Below are positions 33,909 to 46,113 of a DNA stretch of 64,000 bases, in pieces (position 1 is the first letter of the stretch; every line of letters starts with the position of its first letter). The DNA comes from Macrolepiota albuminosa (Eukaryota > Basidiomycota > Agaricomycetes > Agaricales > Agaricaceae). The translations under genes and the position numbers were made by a program. The stretch lies in assembly GCA_027475525.1 (NCBI GenBank), contig JAMWFC010000049.1, positions 3,022,947 through 3,086,946 of the forward strand, in the 5' to 3' direction. The notes beneath the pieces were generated by a model, which saw nothing but the letters and a program-made list of their open reading frames with translations, was not told the origin of the DNA and searched no databases.

Positions 33909-34771
33909 ACTCTGGTGCCTTAGGTAGGGCTGGGCACTCTTTAGCAAAGTGCCCCACCTTACCACAGTTGTAGCATCCTGGAAAGTCTGTTACAAGCTTT
34001 TTATGGGTTATTCCTGCAACCACACCCACTCTGCTCATTATATGTGCTCCTGGCACTGCAACATCCTTAGCTGCCACTTGATTTTGACCCATAGAAGGTC
34101 CACTATCTTTCCCTAGTTTATGTCTACCAGGTGTCAGTCAAGGCCTCTGGCCTCCTGAAATTGTTTTACATACAACAAATTGTGGGTTGCAATTATTCCA
34201 TATCTGACCATTTAGCCAGAAAGGTACCCACCTTCACTGCCTGAAGGTTCACTGATCTCTGGCATGAACTCCGCTGCTCATAATGACTTGCAGTCTGTTT
34301 CAACTACTTGTATCTTATGGTGTATGCCAAGAACTCGGTCATAGTATTGACTTCTGGAGATGAATTGTCATTATGTATCAATGCTCTCCTCATGTCTGGT
34401 GGTATTCTATTTAAGAATGTTTCATGAATGGTGTATTTGTCTGGATAGATGGCCATATTCTGAGCATGACTCAGAATGTCATTATAGAAGGTTTGTATAC
34501 CAGTCTTGGCATCATACACTGCCTTTCTGAAGGCATTGTGAGCCTCCTGCATGGTTGCTGTGTTGACAAAGTGATTGTATAGTCCTATTAGGACTTCTTT
34601 AAATGTCCAGTGTGCTTTATCACAGTTGATGTGGAGGACATGGCATTGGAACCAGTTTTGAGCTTCTCCTTCCAAAAATTCATGTAACATAAATATTCTC
34701 TCCTAGTCCATATCATCGCTGCCAAATGGTAGCACACATCCATAGCTCAATCCTCCAGTTATGAGAATCTG
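33909..34771 (-). pseudogene. A3 gag: capsid end and zinc knuckle
   Basis: The 34690-34304 frame is the capsid-like part (EGEAQNWFQCHVLHINCDK, FYNDILSHAQNMAIYPD, IRYK) and matches A1 44690-45060. The 34092-33907 frame holds the knuckle. At the position of the A1 stop TGA (45267) this copy has GGA (Gly), so the stop is not a family feature. Confidence 0.75.
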
Positions 34772-35289
34772 TGTCAGGGGACCCCTCATTCCTTTCTTCT
34801 TTCACTCCTTATTTCTTCACTCTCCTTTCATTCACTTCCTTATTTCTTCTACCATTCTCTCATTTTGCTGTTACTACTTCTTCAACACTATCTGTTGATA
34901 CTATTCTCAACCTTTGAGGTGCTCTGGTTCTTTAGCTATCACTCAGACAAGTGTGGGCCCTTCAGCACCGCTCCAGGCTGCTTAGATAAGCCGGAGTTTG
35001 CCTTTCTGACTTCTAAAGTCCAGAGTTTTCCTCCCTTGTTTGCACACTTGTTTGGTTAGTCAATTTTCGAGTTTTTAAGGTTTTGTTGTACTGTACAGTT
35101 GTTTCCCACGCTTCAGAGGCCCCAGAAGCGTCCAACCTGGCATAGGGAATCCCCAGACTTGTTCTCTTTGGATCTCCCTCTGCCAGGTGAGTAGCTACCT
35201 TGATATTGTCAGTATATATTCTAATACACTTTGGATCTCCCTCTGCCAGCTGTGTGACTGAGCCACAGCCTCTAGAGGTCGCCCTTACA
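34772..35289 (+). repeat. Solo LTR-E in A3 gag
   Basis: TGTCAGGGG...CCCTTACA, 518 bp, with a perfect TSD ATCTG at 34767-34771 and 35290-35294. Removing the LTR and one TSD restores colinearity with A1 gag near 44575. The plus-strand orientation is arbitrary. Confidence 0.92.
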
Positions 35290-35409
35290 ATCTGTGCCCT
35301 CCCACATATACACGTATGTGCTTGCTATCAGATTTGTGAGGGCTTATCCCTGCAGGGAACTTAAATCTGACTCCAAGAGAGTCATATACCAGATGAGTGA
35401 GGCAATTGT

Positions 35410-36390
35410 TGATGATGCCAACTGTAGTTGGGTGCACTGTTCACTACGTCTCAAGACATCATCTCCAGCTATAGGTGCAAGAGTGAGAGAGTTGGGGCAA
35501 GGGTCCCAGTGTGCTCGAGTAAGGTAACTAGATCAATGTGCTAAAACCTAGCACCTCTGACACTACCTTGCAAAGCAGTAAGCAATGAAGCAGATGCTGG
35601 TTGTAAAGTAAAAGAGAAATATCATAATATAATGTGCCTATAGTAGCACCATAGATATCACTAATGCTGGAATGAATCTAGTGTTGAGTCTAAATGGTGG
35701 TTTGTGCTAGAGAAGGCTAAGGCTAAATAGCACTTGGGAATGAGAGATCTAAATATGCTCTATTCTTTCCTTGCTATTTACAAAGTTCATAGCTAGCTTT
35801 TATACTATATGCTACTGTGGTTCAAGAAAAAGTCCATATGGAGCACTAGAATTTAGTGCCTCATCTTCTGATCATAGCTAACAGCGATAATGGCAACCAA
35901 CAGTGTAATAGCCCATTGGCCATGGCTACTGCAAGGTAATAGTAAAATTGAAGGTATCCACCTCCTTTCTGAGTATGATTCTGATTGGCCAGGACAGCCT
36001 GGACTATAGTTGGAAAGAAAACCCTAGACAGACGCCATAAGTCAATGACACTAATGCTGGCACTACTTATTTCCTTGATTTCCTATAAGTCTAGGTGTCA
36101 AGCTTTTATGCTTTCTGATGGCATTGTCCCAGCAAGTGTCAGCACCTAATAATATCCTTTTTGGGCACTTAGTCAAGCATAGGTTAAGAGTTACCCTCTG
36201 TAGCTGCACCAATAGTATCTCTTCCTAGCATCTAGATTCCTAGGTGGTCGTGTGGATATTGGCTGGTAGAGTATATGTGGTGTTTTGGGTGCCTATTCCT
36301 TTGTCATAAATCAGTCAGAGGCCAGTAGCTCAGCTTTTTTGTAGCTCTGTAATGTCTCTTGATGCACTCAATTTGAGCAGAAGCCCATCA
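35410..36390 (+). repeat. Solo LTR of family D in A3 gag
   Basis: Runs TGATGATGCC...CCCATCA, so the ends are inverted TGATG/CATCA, 981 bp. TTGT (35406-35409 and 36391-36394) is the minimal TSD; ATTGT can be read if the last A is shared. The gag frame of A3 resumes on the other side. The left 215 bp match 29073-29295. Confidence 0.85.
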
Positions 36391-37697
36391 TTGTGCATAT
36401 GGTCTATGTAGATGCGCATGGCCTCATTCATACTGGGCATATTTTCTGGGCATATTTTCATGCAGCTCATGAGGCACGGGTATTGAGAAGGCCCAAGAGC
36501 TACAAAACAAGTGCTTGTTTGTCAGCCTGTCTGGCTGTGGGCTCAGTTGATGCCTCACATCTCAACTTACTGGTAGTTCACCAGGATGTCCACCCCCAGT
36601 GCAGTGATGATCATTGTCCCAGTCATTTGACCAATGCTCTTGTCCTTTATTGTTACTATGATGCTGCTGCACTTGTCCAACATAGTAATCACTACTACCA
36701 TCACCAATGGCTGTCTCTCTCTCTAGACCAGCCACACATGCAGCAAATTGTCACCGCATGTTGTTGACAGGTGTTACTCCATCACACCCTCAAGCACTAC
36801 TCCCTGGTCATCAATCAATGACTCCCCATGATTGTGCAAATTCTGGTTGCATATTCTCTGATAATTGACATGGTTATTCTAGTTGTTTACCAAGTGGATA
36901 CATCATAACACACATTGTGGTCATGTCTGTTCCTCTAGAATGTAGACCTCATCCACCTCCTCCTTGATCATCACCTGCTTCCAAAGTGTTTTAACCTCCA
37001 ATGCTACAATTGGTGCTTCTGGCTCCACTGAGTCAGTGGTTACAGTCTCCACCTCAGATAATGTCTGATGAGGCACTCCACTCACATTCTGCTGACAATT
37101 TGCAGCAATTCCATTGTGTCCGCTATCAATGGCGCTCATTGACACACACTTATTTCACATTCTTCTGAGTTGGCCAGAGTGGCCATTGAAATAACTGACC
37201 CTTGCACTGCTATGCGCTTGAGGTACTCCATGACTTTGAGTTTGAAGATATGCATGAATAATTCAATATATTCTGTTGAATCTGCACGAGGTACATTATA
37301 GCTCTTAGCAGCCAATAACTGTAAATGCTTCACTATATAAAGCTGCAGATGCTTTCACATCACCTCCTTAGTAACCAATGGGTATCGGTCTAACACTAGT
37401 TGAAGCTAAACAGACAAGGTCGAATGTGACCTTCTGCTCTCCTCATTGTCTGATGAGTCCAATTAAGACTCTAAATCCAGTGCTTTCCTGAGGCATTTCT
37501 GCTTCACCTGTGGCTGTCTGCCAACCTTTCTGAGCAAATTCTGACTCTTAGGCACTGTTAGTGCTGTTTCTGGCTGTACAACATTATTGTCCTCTCTGCT
37601 AATCCTCATTACTGGTCTACATTGTGGCACCTGTATTGTCAATGATGACTGTTCTGGTCCCACAGCCATGTCTGCCATGTACTCCAGGTGCTGCTCA
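36391..37697 (-). pseudogene. A3 gag, N-terminal part
   Basis: Colinear on the minus strand with A1 43130-44460: MADMAVGPEQSSLTIQVPQC, LEVKTLWKQVMIKEEVDEVY. Where A1 has the stop TGA at 43281 this copy reads AAG (Lys). The middle, 36450-36900, is very decayed. Confidence 0.7.
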
Positions 37698-40600
37698 GTT
37701 GAGACAGTTCAAAAGGGCTTTGGAAGCCAATGCTGCATTGCTTTGGAGTAGCAGACTGTTCCAGCAATATGTTGTGGATGCATGGGCATCAATAGAACAA
37801 TCAAAGCTCAACTGGGTCAGGCAGAATCAAAAGAAGATTAGGGCTGAAGTCTATCAAGGAGTGGTCGATGCGGCTACTGGAGATGAAGATTTACGCAGGC
37901 AAAGCCGACGTGTGGTCCTCCCCTCTTCTCATGTTGGAAGTGAACGACATATGCAGCAACTATTCCAGGACTCTATGGCTATTTGCAGGCATTTTCATAA
38001 ACCAGATCTCTTCATCACCATGACTGCCAATCCAAAGTGGCCTGAAATAGAAGAGGCTCTGCTAAAAGAACCTATGGTTAATGGAAAGAGGCAAACAGCT
38101 TCTGACCATCCAGATATTGTTGCCAGAGTATTTGAACTCAAGAAGAATGCTCTTTTGAAGGACATAAAAGATGGTCTATTTGGAAAATGTGTGGCATCTG
38201 TCCATACCATTGAATTTCAAAAGAGGGGACTTCCACATATACATATCTTGATCTTTTTCCATCATCATGACAAGATCAAAGATGCAGCTCATGTGGACAC
38301 TATTGTTTCTGCTCAAATTCCTGATCCAGTGACTCAGCCTCAATTGTATCAGGTATTGGCTTTGCTTGAATTATCAATGCAGTATCTGACCTTTGTTATT
38401 AGGTTGTTACTACCAATATGGTTCATGGTCCATGTGGAGCAGATTTTCCCAATGCCAAGTGCATGGTAGATGGCAAATGTTCCAAGAGATATCCCAAGGA
38501 ATTTCAGGAAGCTACACAGTATGGTGATGATGGCTATCCCCAATATGCCAGACCTAACAATGGCCGCTTTTTTGAAAAGCATGGTCGTCGTTATGACAAT
38601 CGTAATGTTGTCCCATACAATCCATATCTCTCAGCCAAATTCCAATGTCATATCAATGTGGAAGTCTGTGCTTCAGTGGATGCAATCAAATACATTCACA
38701 AGTACATCTACAAGGGCCATGATAGGACAACTTTGGAGATTGCTAGGGAGGAGAGGGATGAAATCAAGGAACATTTGGATGCCAGATACATTTCTGCTCC
38801 TGAGGCTTGCTGGCACATCTTTGAATTCAACATGCATGCTGAATATCCTTCAGTGTACAGATTGCCTGTGCATTTGGAAAACCAGCATGAAGTCTATTTC
38901 CCAGATGATGAACCAATACAGGTGGTGGCTGCTAGACCTAATGCAGACAAGACTGCACTCACAGCTTGGTTTGAAGCCAATACCAGGTTTCCCAATAATA
39001 ACACCACTTATCAGAACTTTCCAACCAAGTTTGTTTATGAAGCATCTAAACGGAGTTGGAAGGAGAGGCAGAGAGGGACAGCAATTGGAAGAATGTATTT
39101 TGCTTCACCAAGACAGGGAGAAAGGTTCTATCTCAGGATGCTCTTGACTGTTGTAACCAATGCAACTTCATGGGCTGATCTCAGAACAGTCAATGGCCAT
39201 ATCTATCCCACTTATCAAGAAGCATGCAAGGCTCTAGGTCTTTTGGAAGATGATGCAGAATGGAGGCAGTGTCTCACTGAAGCTGCTCCAATCCAACTAG
39301 GATCAGCTCTCAGGCAGCTGTTTTGCACTATTCTATTCCACTGTGCTCCTGCCACTCCTGAGGCTCTATGGGACGAATTCAAACATTCTATCTGTGATGA
39401 TCTTCGACACAGATTAGAACATACTAGGCAATACAGGGACCGAGTCTTTACCAATGAGGATGTCTATGACTATGGCCTTTATCTCATCAATGACACTTTG
39501 ATGAATTTTGGGAAAACTCTGAAAGACTTTCCCAACATGCCAGAGGCTCAACAGAATTGGAACATAGTTCCAGGTAATTGGCATTTGCATAAAAGATTGA
39601 CTTGAATACTGATCATTCTTCTAGGCAACAGGCTTTTAGAAGATGAAACTAATTATGATGTTGAGGAGCTCAAGCAAAGAGTGGAGAGTAACAAGGCCAA
39701 GTTCAATGTGGAACAACTGGAGACTTTTAATGCTGTCATGGATTCTGTGAACAACAATTTGGGCAGGATGCTATTCATTCACAGTGCTGGAGGATGTGGC
39801 AAAACCTTTGTCTGCAATACTCTGGCTGCTGCAGTTCGTTCTCATGGAGATGTGGCATTATGTGTAGCATCATCTGGCATTGCTGCCTTATTGTTGGAAG
39901 GGGGTAGGACAGCTCATTCAAGATTCAAAATTCCCATTCCTGCTCTTGATACATCTATTGCCAATATCAAGAGAGGAACCCAGTTATCACAGCTCATACT
40001 TCGCACCAAAGTTGTTATTTGGGATGAAGTTCCAATGCAACACAAAAATGCCATTGACTCTGTCGATCGTGGCTTCAGAGACATCTTCGATAATGACATT
40101 TCCTTTGGTGGAGTCACTGTGGTTTTTGGAGGGGACTTTAGGCAAACTCTTCCAGTGGTTCCACATGGACTCAGGCAGCAGATGATTGCTGCTTCACTCA
40201 AAAGGGGCCGACTTTGGGATAATATTCAAGTCCATTACTTGGTCCAAAATATGCGGTTGGAGCAGACTGTAGAGAATATTGCTCATGCAGCTTGGTTGTT
40301 GGATGTTGGTGCAGGGAAAAATCTAGGACCTGGAGAAACAGTCAAACTGCCTGAAAGGATGATCTGTGATGACAATTCTATTACTGAATTGATTTCTTCC
40401 ACATATCCTGATATTGGTCATCCTCAAAATGATCAGTATTACCTGGACCGGACTATTCTCTCTGGCAAGAACTCTGATATAGAGGAGATCAATGCAGAAG
40501 TTCTGGAGAGGTATTCAGGAGAAGAAAGGATTTTACAGAGTGCAGATTCTGTTCTCTCTGATAACAGGAACCCTGATGGCCTTGCATTATATCCTGTGGA

Positions 40601-41099
40601 ATATCTCAACTCTTTGAAAGTCAGTAGTTTGCCTTTGGCTAAACTGGCTTTGAAGATTGGAGTTCCTGTCATGCTCCTCAGGAATCTGGACACAACCAAA
40701 GGACTTTGCAATGGAACAAGAATGATTGTCACTCATATCAGCACCAGAGTCCTCAGATGTCGTATTATCAGTGGAGATGCCAAGTTTGCAGGTTCAACTG
40801 TTTTGATTCCAAGGATCAATCTAGATGCTTCTGAAGAGGATTTGCCGATACCATTACGCAGGAGACAGTTTCCAATTTGATTGGCCTTTGCTATGACTAT
40901 CAACAAGTCTCAAGGGCAATCAGTCAAGCATGTTGGATTGGACCTTCGATCACCGGTTTTTACACATGGCCAACTTTATGTGGCACTTTCTCGATGCACA
41001 TCAGGAGATCGTATCAAGGTGATTTTGTCAGAAGAGAATACATCAAAAATGACTGCAAATATTGTGTATCAAGAAGTTCTCAATGGTTTACAAATGTAA
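37698..41099 (+). pseudogene. Helitron replication initiator-helicase (RepHel)
   Basis: Exons by frame: about 37698-38352, 38403-39573, 39625-41099; introns of 50 and 51 bp, GT..AG. The Helitron N-terminal domain (LFQQYVVDAWASIEQ) is followed by the HUH motif in KRGLPHIHIL and the Tyr-rich nicking block KYIHKYIYKGHDR. The helicase is Pif1-like: Walker A GGCGKT, motif II WDEVPM, motif III FGGDFRQTLP, motif [10 protein letters not shown], motif VI ALSRCTS. In exon 3 one stop (TGA, 40878-40880) stands where FPxRLAFAM is expected, a single CGA to TGA change. The N-terminus is truncated at the join with A3. Otherwise unusually complete. Confidence 0.88.
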
Positions 41100-41330
41100 G
41101 TGTGATTGTTAATTAACTACTTATTACTAACTTTATATTTTAGCATCTAACTTGATACTGTACATATAACTTGGAATTGTAGCATTATTTCTTGGGTTTA
41201 CAAATGTGAGTATGATTGTTAATTACCTACTTATTACTAACTTTTATATTTTAGCATCTAACTTGATATTTGTTGATACTGTATTAATAGAGTATATAGA
41301 ACTTGGAATTGTAACATCATTTCTTGATAA
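41088..41330 (+). repeat. Duplicated AT-rich tail of Hel-2
   Basis: A unit of about 110-125 bp with GTTAATT, ACTTATTACTAAC, TTTTAGCATCTAACTTGATA and AACTTGGAATTGTA occurs twice. The inverted counterpart is in Hel-1 (7330-7565), so the duplication is older than the spread of both. Confidence 0.65.
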
Positions 41331-41499
41331 ATGTGAACTTTCTATTCATTAACAACATATGCTTGAATCAGTAAGACATAATGAAAGTAAGGTCATGATA
41401 GAAGTTGAGTTATGAATATACATATTTAGAACCCCTAACCAAACGAAGTGAGGTTGGGGTGGAGGCTTAGTTGGGGGGGGTTTGGGGGCGAAGCCCCCA

Positions 41500-41542
41500 A
41501 CGAGCTACGAAATTCGTGCCAAAGGCACGAATCGTAGCTCGT
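41500..41542 (+). repeat. Helitron 3' hairpin, first copy
   Basis: ACGAGCTACGA pairs with TCGTAGCTCGT, and the inner part TTCGTGCC with GGCACGAA around an AAA loop. A G-run and CCCCCAACG precede it. This suits the 3' replication terminator of rolling-circle elements. Inverted equivalent: 6997-7039. Confidence 0.7.
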
Positions 41543-41599
41543 CTATAATATATGGGACGACCGTTTCGTGGGAATTGATTGATTAGTCAGTTTTGACAG

Positions 41600-42011
41600 T
41601 TTCTGACTAAGGCTGACAAAGGCTGACCAAGAACCTTCCTTTTAGGGTAATAGCATAAGAGTTGGCTCATTTCAGCATTAGAAATGCTTAGAAAATTCAG
41701 ATAAAATCACTGAAAAATCAGAAAAAATTTGAGGCCTACTGATACACTGACTTGAGTTTTTCTGAGATTTATAAATGCTTAAAGAAATCTGAAAAATTCA
41801 AGAAAAATTCAATTTAGCTTACAATAATGCTCTGAGAGTTGAGGCAAACTGAGATTGAGCACTGAGTGGTGGAAGACCGAGGCCTTAACCGAACGAAGTG
41901 AGGTTGAGGCTGGGATTAGGCATTGAGTTGTGAAATACCGAGGCCTTAACCAAACGAAGTGAGCTTGAGGCTGGGATTAAGCACTGAGTTCTCTATACAT
42001 ACTTGGAGCCC
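41600..42011. repeat. Spacer with AAAATTC-rich and CTTAACC tandem units
   Basis: 41690-41820 repeats AGAAAAATTC-like words. Around 41875-41990 two units of about 63 bp (GAGGCCTTAACC, AACGAAGTGAG, GAGGCTGGGATTA) occur in tandem. No ORF is supported. Confidence 0.55.
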
Positions 42012-42079
42012 TAACCAAACGAAGTGAGGTTAGGGTGGAGGCTTAGTTGGGGGGGGGGGGTTTGGAGGCAAAGCCCCCA

Positions 42080-42122
42080 ACGAGCTACGAAATTCCTGCT
42101 GAAGGCACGAATTGTAGCTCGT
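42080..42122 (+). repeat. Helitron 3' hairpin, second copy
   Basis: Same as 41500-41542 with a few changes (AATTCCTGC, GAATTGTAG) that weaken the inner stem. It lies about 580 bp further on, so Hel-2 ends in two tandem terminators. Confidence 0.65.
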
Positions 42123-42426
42123 CTATAGTATATGCGACGACACCTGGAAAATGATCTGATTAGTCAGTTCTGACTAAGGCTGACAAAGAGTTGCCTTTTT
42201 TGTTTGTTTCTCTTCTTTTTTTCAGTAGATAAGAATAATTAAACATGAATGTGATAAAAAAAAAAGTGTGTGTATTAAATATTTCAATGTATGCTATGTC
42301 TCAGACACATGTGGAAGGTGTCCAGAGTATGTGAATGTGGCTGAGGCCAAAACACGATTTAGTGGACACCAGTTTTCACACCTTGTGTGTTCTTTAACCA
42401 AACAGCATCAAATTTCCCACTATTTC

Positions 42427-42602
42427 TGTAACGGGGTCATCCATATTACCATCAGCATCAACGACGCTATAATCAATTAGTAGAGTATTACGTAAGATAA
42501 CATCTTGTTTTCGCACCAAGTACTAGTCAAATCCGATATTGCGGTCTGATTTAGCACTGTGTGAAATACACAGATAGTTCTAACTAGTAACCCCAGGTTA
42601 CA
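42427..42602 (+). repeat. 5' LTR of family A copy A1
   Basis: TGTAACGGGGTC...GGTTACA, 176 bp, matched to the A2 3' LTR. The left flank is ATTTC. After the LTR comes a run of seven T; I could not identify a tRNA-type or self-complementary primer site. Confidence 0.65.
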
Positions 42603-42713
42603 TTTTTTTAAATCTTCTGCTATCAGCTTTAGACTCTAGGCTTGTTACCGACTAGGCAACTCTCATCAAAACCTCTCAATTCTCTGTTGGCATCACACTG
42701 AAAACGTGCTTCC

Positions 42714-45700
42714 ATGACTGGCTCTCTTGATCCGGATCCTCCGTTCCCAGCTGCAGACGCAGGTGACTTACCTGTGCTTCAGGCTGTGAAGACGCAATCT
42801 GTGTCAGCATACCAACCTCCGCCAAAGCGGGACGAAAAGACCCCTTGCGATGTCAGCGCGAGCTATGGAATGCCTGGTGGGCTATCCGTATCACGGATGA
42901 TGTCCATTGTACGACCTGGTGGAAAACCAGGAGATAGATCTGCGGTCTCAGGAGTGTCGCTGCCAGCGAGCCAAATGCCCTCGCTGATGTATCCGGTATT
43001 GCCCGAGAGCTCTTCAGCTCCCTCGGAGGGTCAACCGGACGTTACCCAGTACTCGGAAATGGTACAAGGCAGCGCGTTTGCGCATAGCACCCCATTCCGG
43101 ACTGCACCTACGGAACGGCATTTGGAATATGTGGCCAATGCTGCCACTGAACCGGGACTGTCGTCGTTGACGACACAAGTACAGAAGCAAGGACCAACAA
43201 TAGTGGTCAGTAGGGAAGACGACAATGTCGTAAGGTTGGACAAGGCATTAACAACGCCTGGAAGTCCAGAGTTGCACCGATGAGCCGGCAAACAGCCGCA
43301 AGTGAGGCATGACAGCCTCAGGAGAGTTATGGACTTAGAGTCCGAGTTGGAGTCCTCAGATGATGAGGAAAGCAAAAGGTCGCATTCGACCTTATCTATC
43401 CAGTTGCAGCTAGTATTGGACCGATATCCGGCGGTCGTGAAGGAATCGACGCGAAAGTGTCTTCAGCTTTATGTAGTGAAGCACTTACAGTTGCTGGCGG
43501 CTAGGAGCCACGATGTACCCCGTGCAGATTCGAGTGAATATATTGAATTGTTTGTGCGCATCTTTGAACTCGAAGTAGTGGAATACCTTAAGCGCAAAGC
43601 GGCGCGAGGGTCAGCAGTCTCAACGGCTACTCCAGCCAACTCCGTAGAATGTGAGATGAGTGTGCGCAGACGAGCGCCATTAATCGTGGACACGATGGAA
43701 TTGCTCAATGCGCCTCGTCAGGCTAATGAGTCTCAGCAAGACTACATTCGGCGTCAGAACGCCGCAAACTGTCAACGCATTGTTAGCGGAGTGCCTCAGC
43801 AGGCATTGTCTGAGGTGGAGACTGTAACGACGACTCCGGCAGAGCCAGAGGCAGCACTTGCAGTGCAGGAGGTTAAGACACCTTGTAAGCAAGTTACAAT
43901 CAAGGAAGAGGTGGACGAAGTCCACATTCTTGAGGAGCGAACGCGACCACAACGCGTAGTGCGACGCGTCCACCTAGTGGACAACTGGAATGAACGCGTC
44001 AATTACCAAAGGATACGCAACCAGGACTTGCGCGATCATGGTGAGTCGTTCATTGACAACCAGGGGGTAGTCTTTGAAGGGCGTGAGGGTGTAACGCCTG
44101 TCGATGACATGCGGCGACAATTCGCGGCTCGGACTGCTGAACCGGACAGAGATCCGGGTGGTAGTGACGACAGTAGTGGTCACTACGAACGGAGGGAGCC
44201 AAATCGTCGCAATCACGACAGTGGAGATCGTGATCGTAGGAATGACAATCAGGACGATAATAATCGTCGTGACAGGGGCAGGCAGGTTGGTGGATTACCA
44301 GCAGAGCAACAAGTGAGGCAACAGCCCACCACACGGCTGGAAAGAGTGGTCAATGAGCACCTGTTTCGCAGTCCTCGGGCATTTTCAATGCCCGCACCTC
44401 ATGATTTGCATGAAACTACGCCGGGAATGAATGAAGCGGTCAGGATCCATATGGATCATATGCATGACCGCCTCACTCGTCTGGTGGATGACTCCCTTGG
44501 AGTCAGATTTAAGTTCCCTGCTGGGGTAAGTCCCCGTAAATCTGATGGTAAGCACATACGTGCGTATGCCGGAGGACATAGGTTCTCGCAACTGGAGGAC
44601 TGGGCCATGGACGTGTGCTACCACCTTGCAGCCTGCTGCTATGGTGGAGACAACATGGACCAGGAAAGGATATTCGTGCTACACGAATTTATGGAAGGAG
44701 AGGCTCAGAATTGGTTCCGTCGCCATGTTCTCCACATTAATCGCGACAAATCGCACTGGACATTTAAAGAGGTCCTGATAGGACTGTATAATCAGTTCGT
44801 TAACGCTGCTACGATGCAGGAAGCCCGTGATGCCTTTAGAAAGGCAGTGTATGATGCTAAGACTGGCGTCCAGACCTTTTATGATGACCTGGTGGGTCAT
44901 GCACAGAATATGGCCGTCTATCCAGACGAATATACTATTCGCGAGACATTCCTGGACGGAATACCAGCAGACATGAGACGAGCATTGATACGCGACGACA
45001 ATCTGTCTCCAGAGGTCAATACTGTGACCGAGTTCTTGGCGTATGCCATCCGTTATGAGCAGTTGACACAGACTGCGAACCATTATGAGCAGCGGAGCTT
45101 CCGCCGAGGAACCGTGAACCGTCAGGCAGTGAAGGTGGGAACCTTCCTGGCCAAGCGGACGGAGATGGAGAACAATCGCAATCTGCGATTCATTGTTCGC
45201 AAGACAATTCCTGGAGGCCAAAGGCCTCGATCGAAACCTGCTGGACAATTGCCAGCGAAGGACAGTTGACCCTTTTCGGGTCAGAATCAAGTAGCACCAA
45301 GAGGAGTGGTGGCGCCTGCAGCGCGTATGGTGGGTAAAACTGCTGGAGTTCCAGGAGTGGGCCAGAGAAGGCCTGCCGGGGACCCCTCAGCGTGCTACAA
45401 TTGTGGCAGGAGCGGGCACTTTGCTAAGGAGTGTCCCGCCCCTCCTAAGGCACACATCCGAGCGGCCCATATGGCTGCGGCACCAAGCGATGTCGTCAGT
45501 GATGACGAGGATGAGGAAATCGAGGAGGAGCCGCAAGCAGAGGCTGACGGGTCGGAAGTGGATGACGCTGAGAGCGTCCAGATTGATGGCAACGAATACG
45601 TCGCAGTGGACGTCTACGACAGCAACTATTACGCTTGTGATGATGAGGAAGAACATCTGTGTGCACTGACTGAGTGCCGTGGAGATCAGCGCGTTCGAAT

Positions 45701-46113
45701 GAGACGTGTAACCCTGCAGAAAGCAACTAATAAGTTGCAGAGGCCACGCTATACTCCCGAGGAGAAGGAGTGTCTGGTCACGTATGTTGATGTCAATGGA
45801 CATCCGGCATGGACGTTGTGGGACTCCGGGAGTACCACCACGGGCATTACGCCCCAGTTTGCTCACGTCAACGCGATTCGCGTTCATGAACTGGAGGAAC
45901 CGTTGATGCTCCAGCTGGGGACGGTAGGAAGTCGCGCCATGGTGCAGTTTGGCGCAGAAGTACAAATAAAGACGTCAGGGACGTCGACAAAGGAATATGT
46001 GGACATAGCGAATTTTGATCGCTACGATATGATCATCGGTACACCGTTCATGCGTAAGAACAAGGTGTCGCTGGATTTTGTGAACGACTTGGTCGTTGTG
46101 AATGGTTTGCCGG
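42714..46113 (+). pseudogene. A1 gag and retropepsin (first part of gag-pol)
   Basis: The ATG at 42714 (MTGSLDPDPPF) opens a frame kept for 3.4 kb with TGA at 43281-43283 and 45267-45269. Gag has a coiled acidic part, a capsid-like part near 44690-45060 (EGEAQNWFRRHVLHINRDK) and a knuckle CYNCGRSGHFAKEC. Retropepsin follows with TLWDSGSTTTG near 45820 and IIGTPFM. At 46114 the frame is cut by B1 inside DLVVVNGLPV and resumes at 56936. Sister copy A3 has Lys and Gly codons at the two stops. Confidence 0.88.

Larger units (their letters stand above)
33909..37697 (-). mobile_element. Decayed family A element, 5' half (copy A3)
   Basis: Minus-strand sequence from about 37697 to 33909 follows A1 gag (43130-45452), ending just past the zinc knuckle CYNCGKVGHFAKEC (33975-33930). 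It is CpG-poor with scattered stops. Two solo LTRs interrupt it (34772-35289 and 35410-36390). Its beginning is replaced by Helitron sequence at about 37698, so the 5' LTR is missing. Confidence 0.8.
37698..42150 (+). mobile_element. Helitron (Hel-2), 5'-truncated
   Basis: Carries a Rep/helicase gene (to 41099), an AT-rich duplicated tail (41088-41330), tandem CTAACCAAACGAAG units and two copies of the 3'-terminal hairpin (41500-41542 and 42080-42122). Its left side abuts A3 gag inside the coding region, so the Helitron 5' end is absent. The exact 3' nucleotide is unclear; both ends continue CTATARTATATG after the hairpin. Confidence 0.85.

Noticed and set aside
38470..39147. 225-residue plus-strand ORF overlapping the Helitron Rep exon
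   Set aside because: Different frame of the Rep coding exon, which is supported by motifs and splice sites.
41543..41560. Exact Helitron CTRR terminus
   Set aside because: After the hairpin the three copies agree only loosely (CTATAATATATG, CTATAGTATATG, and a different third), so no terminal base is assigned.
42603..42640. tRNA or self-complementary primer site for family A
   Set aside because: The sequence after the LTR starts with a T-run; no TGG-type word or complement in the LTR was found, so no primer site is claimed.
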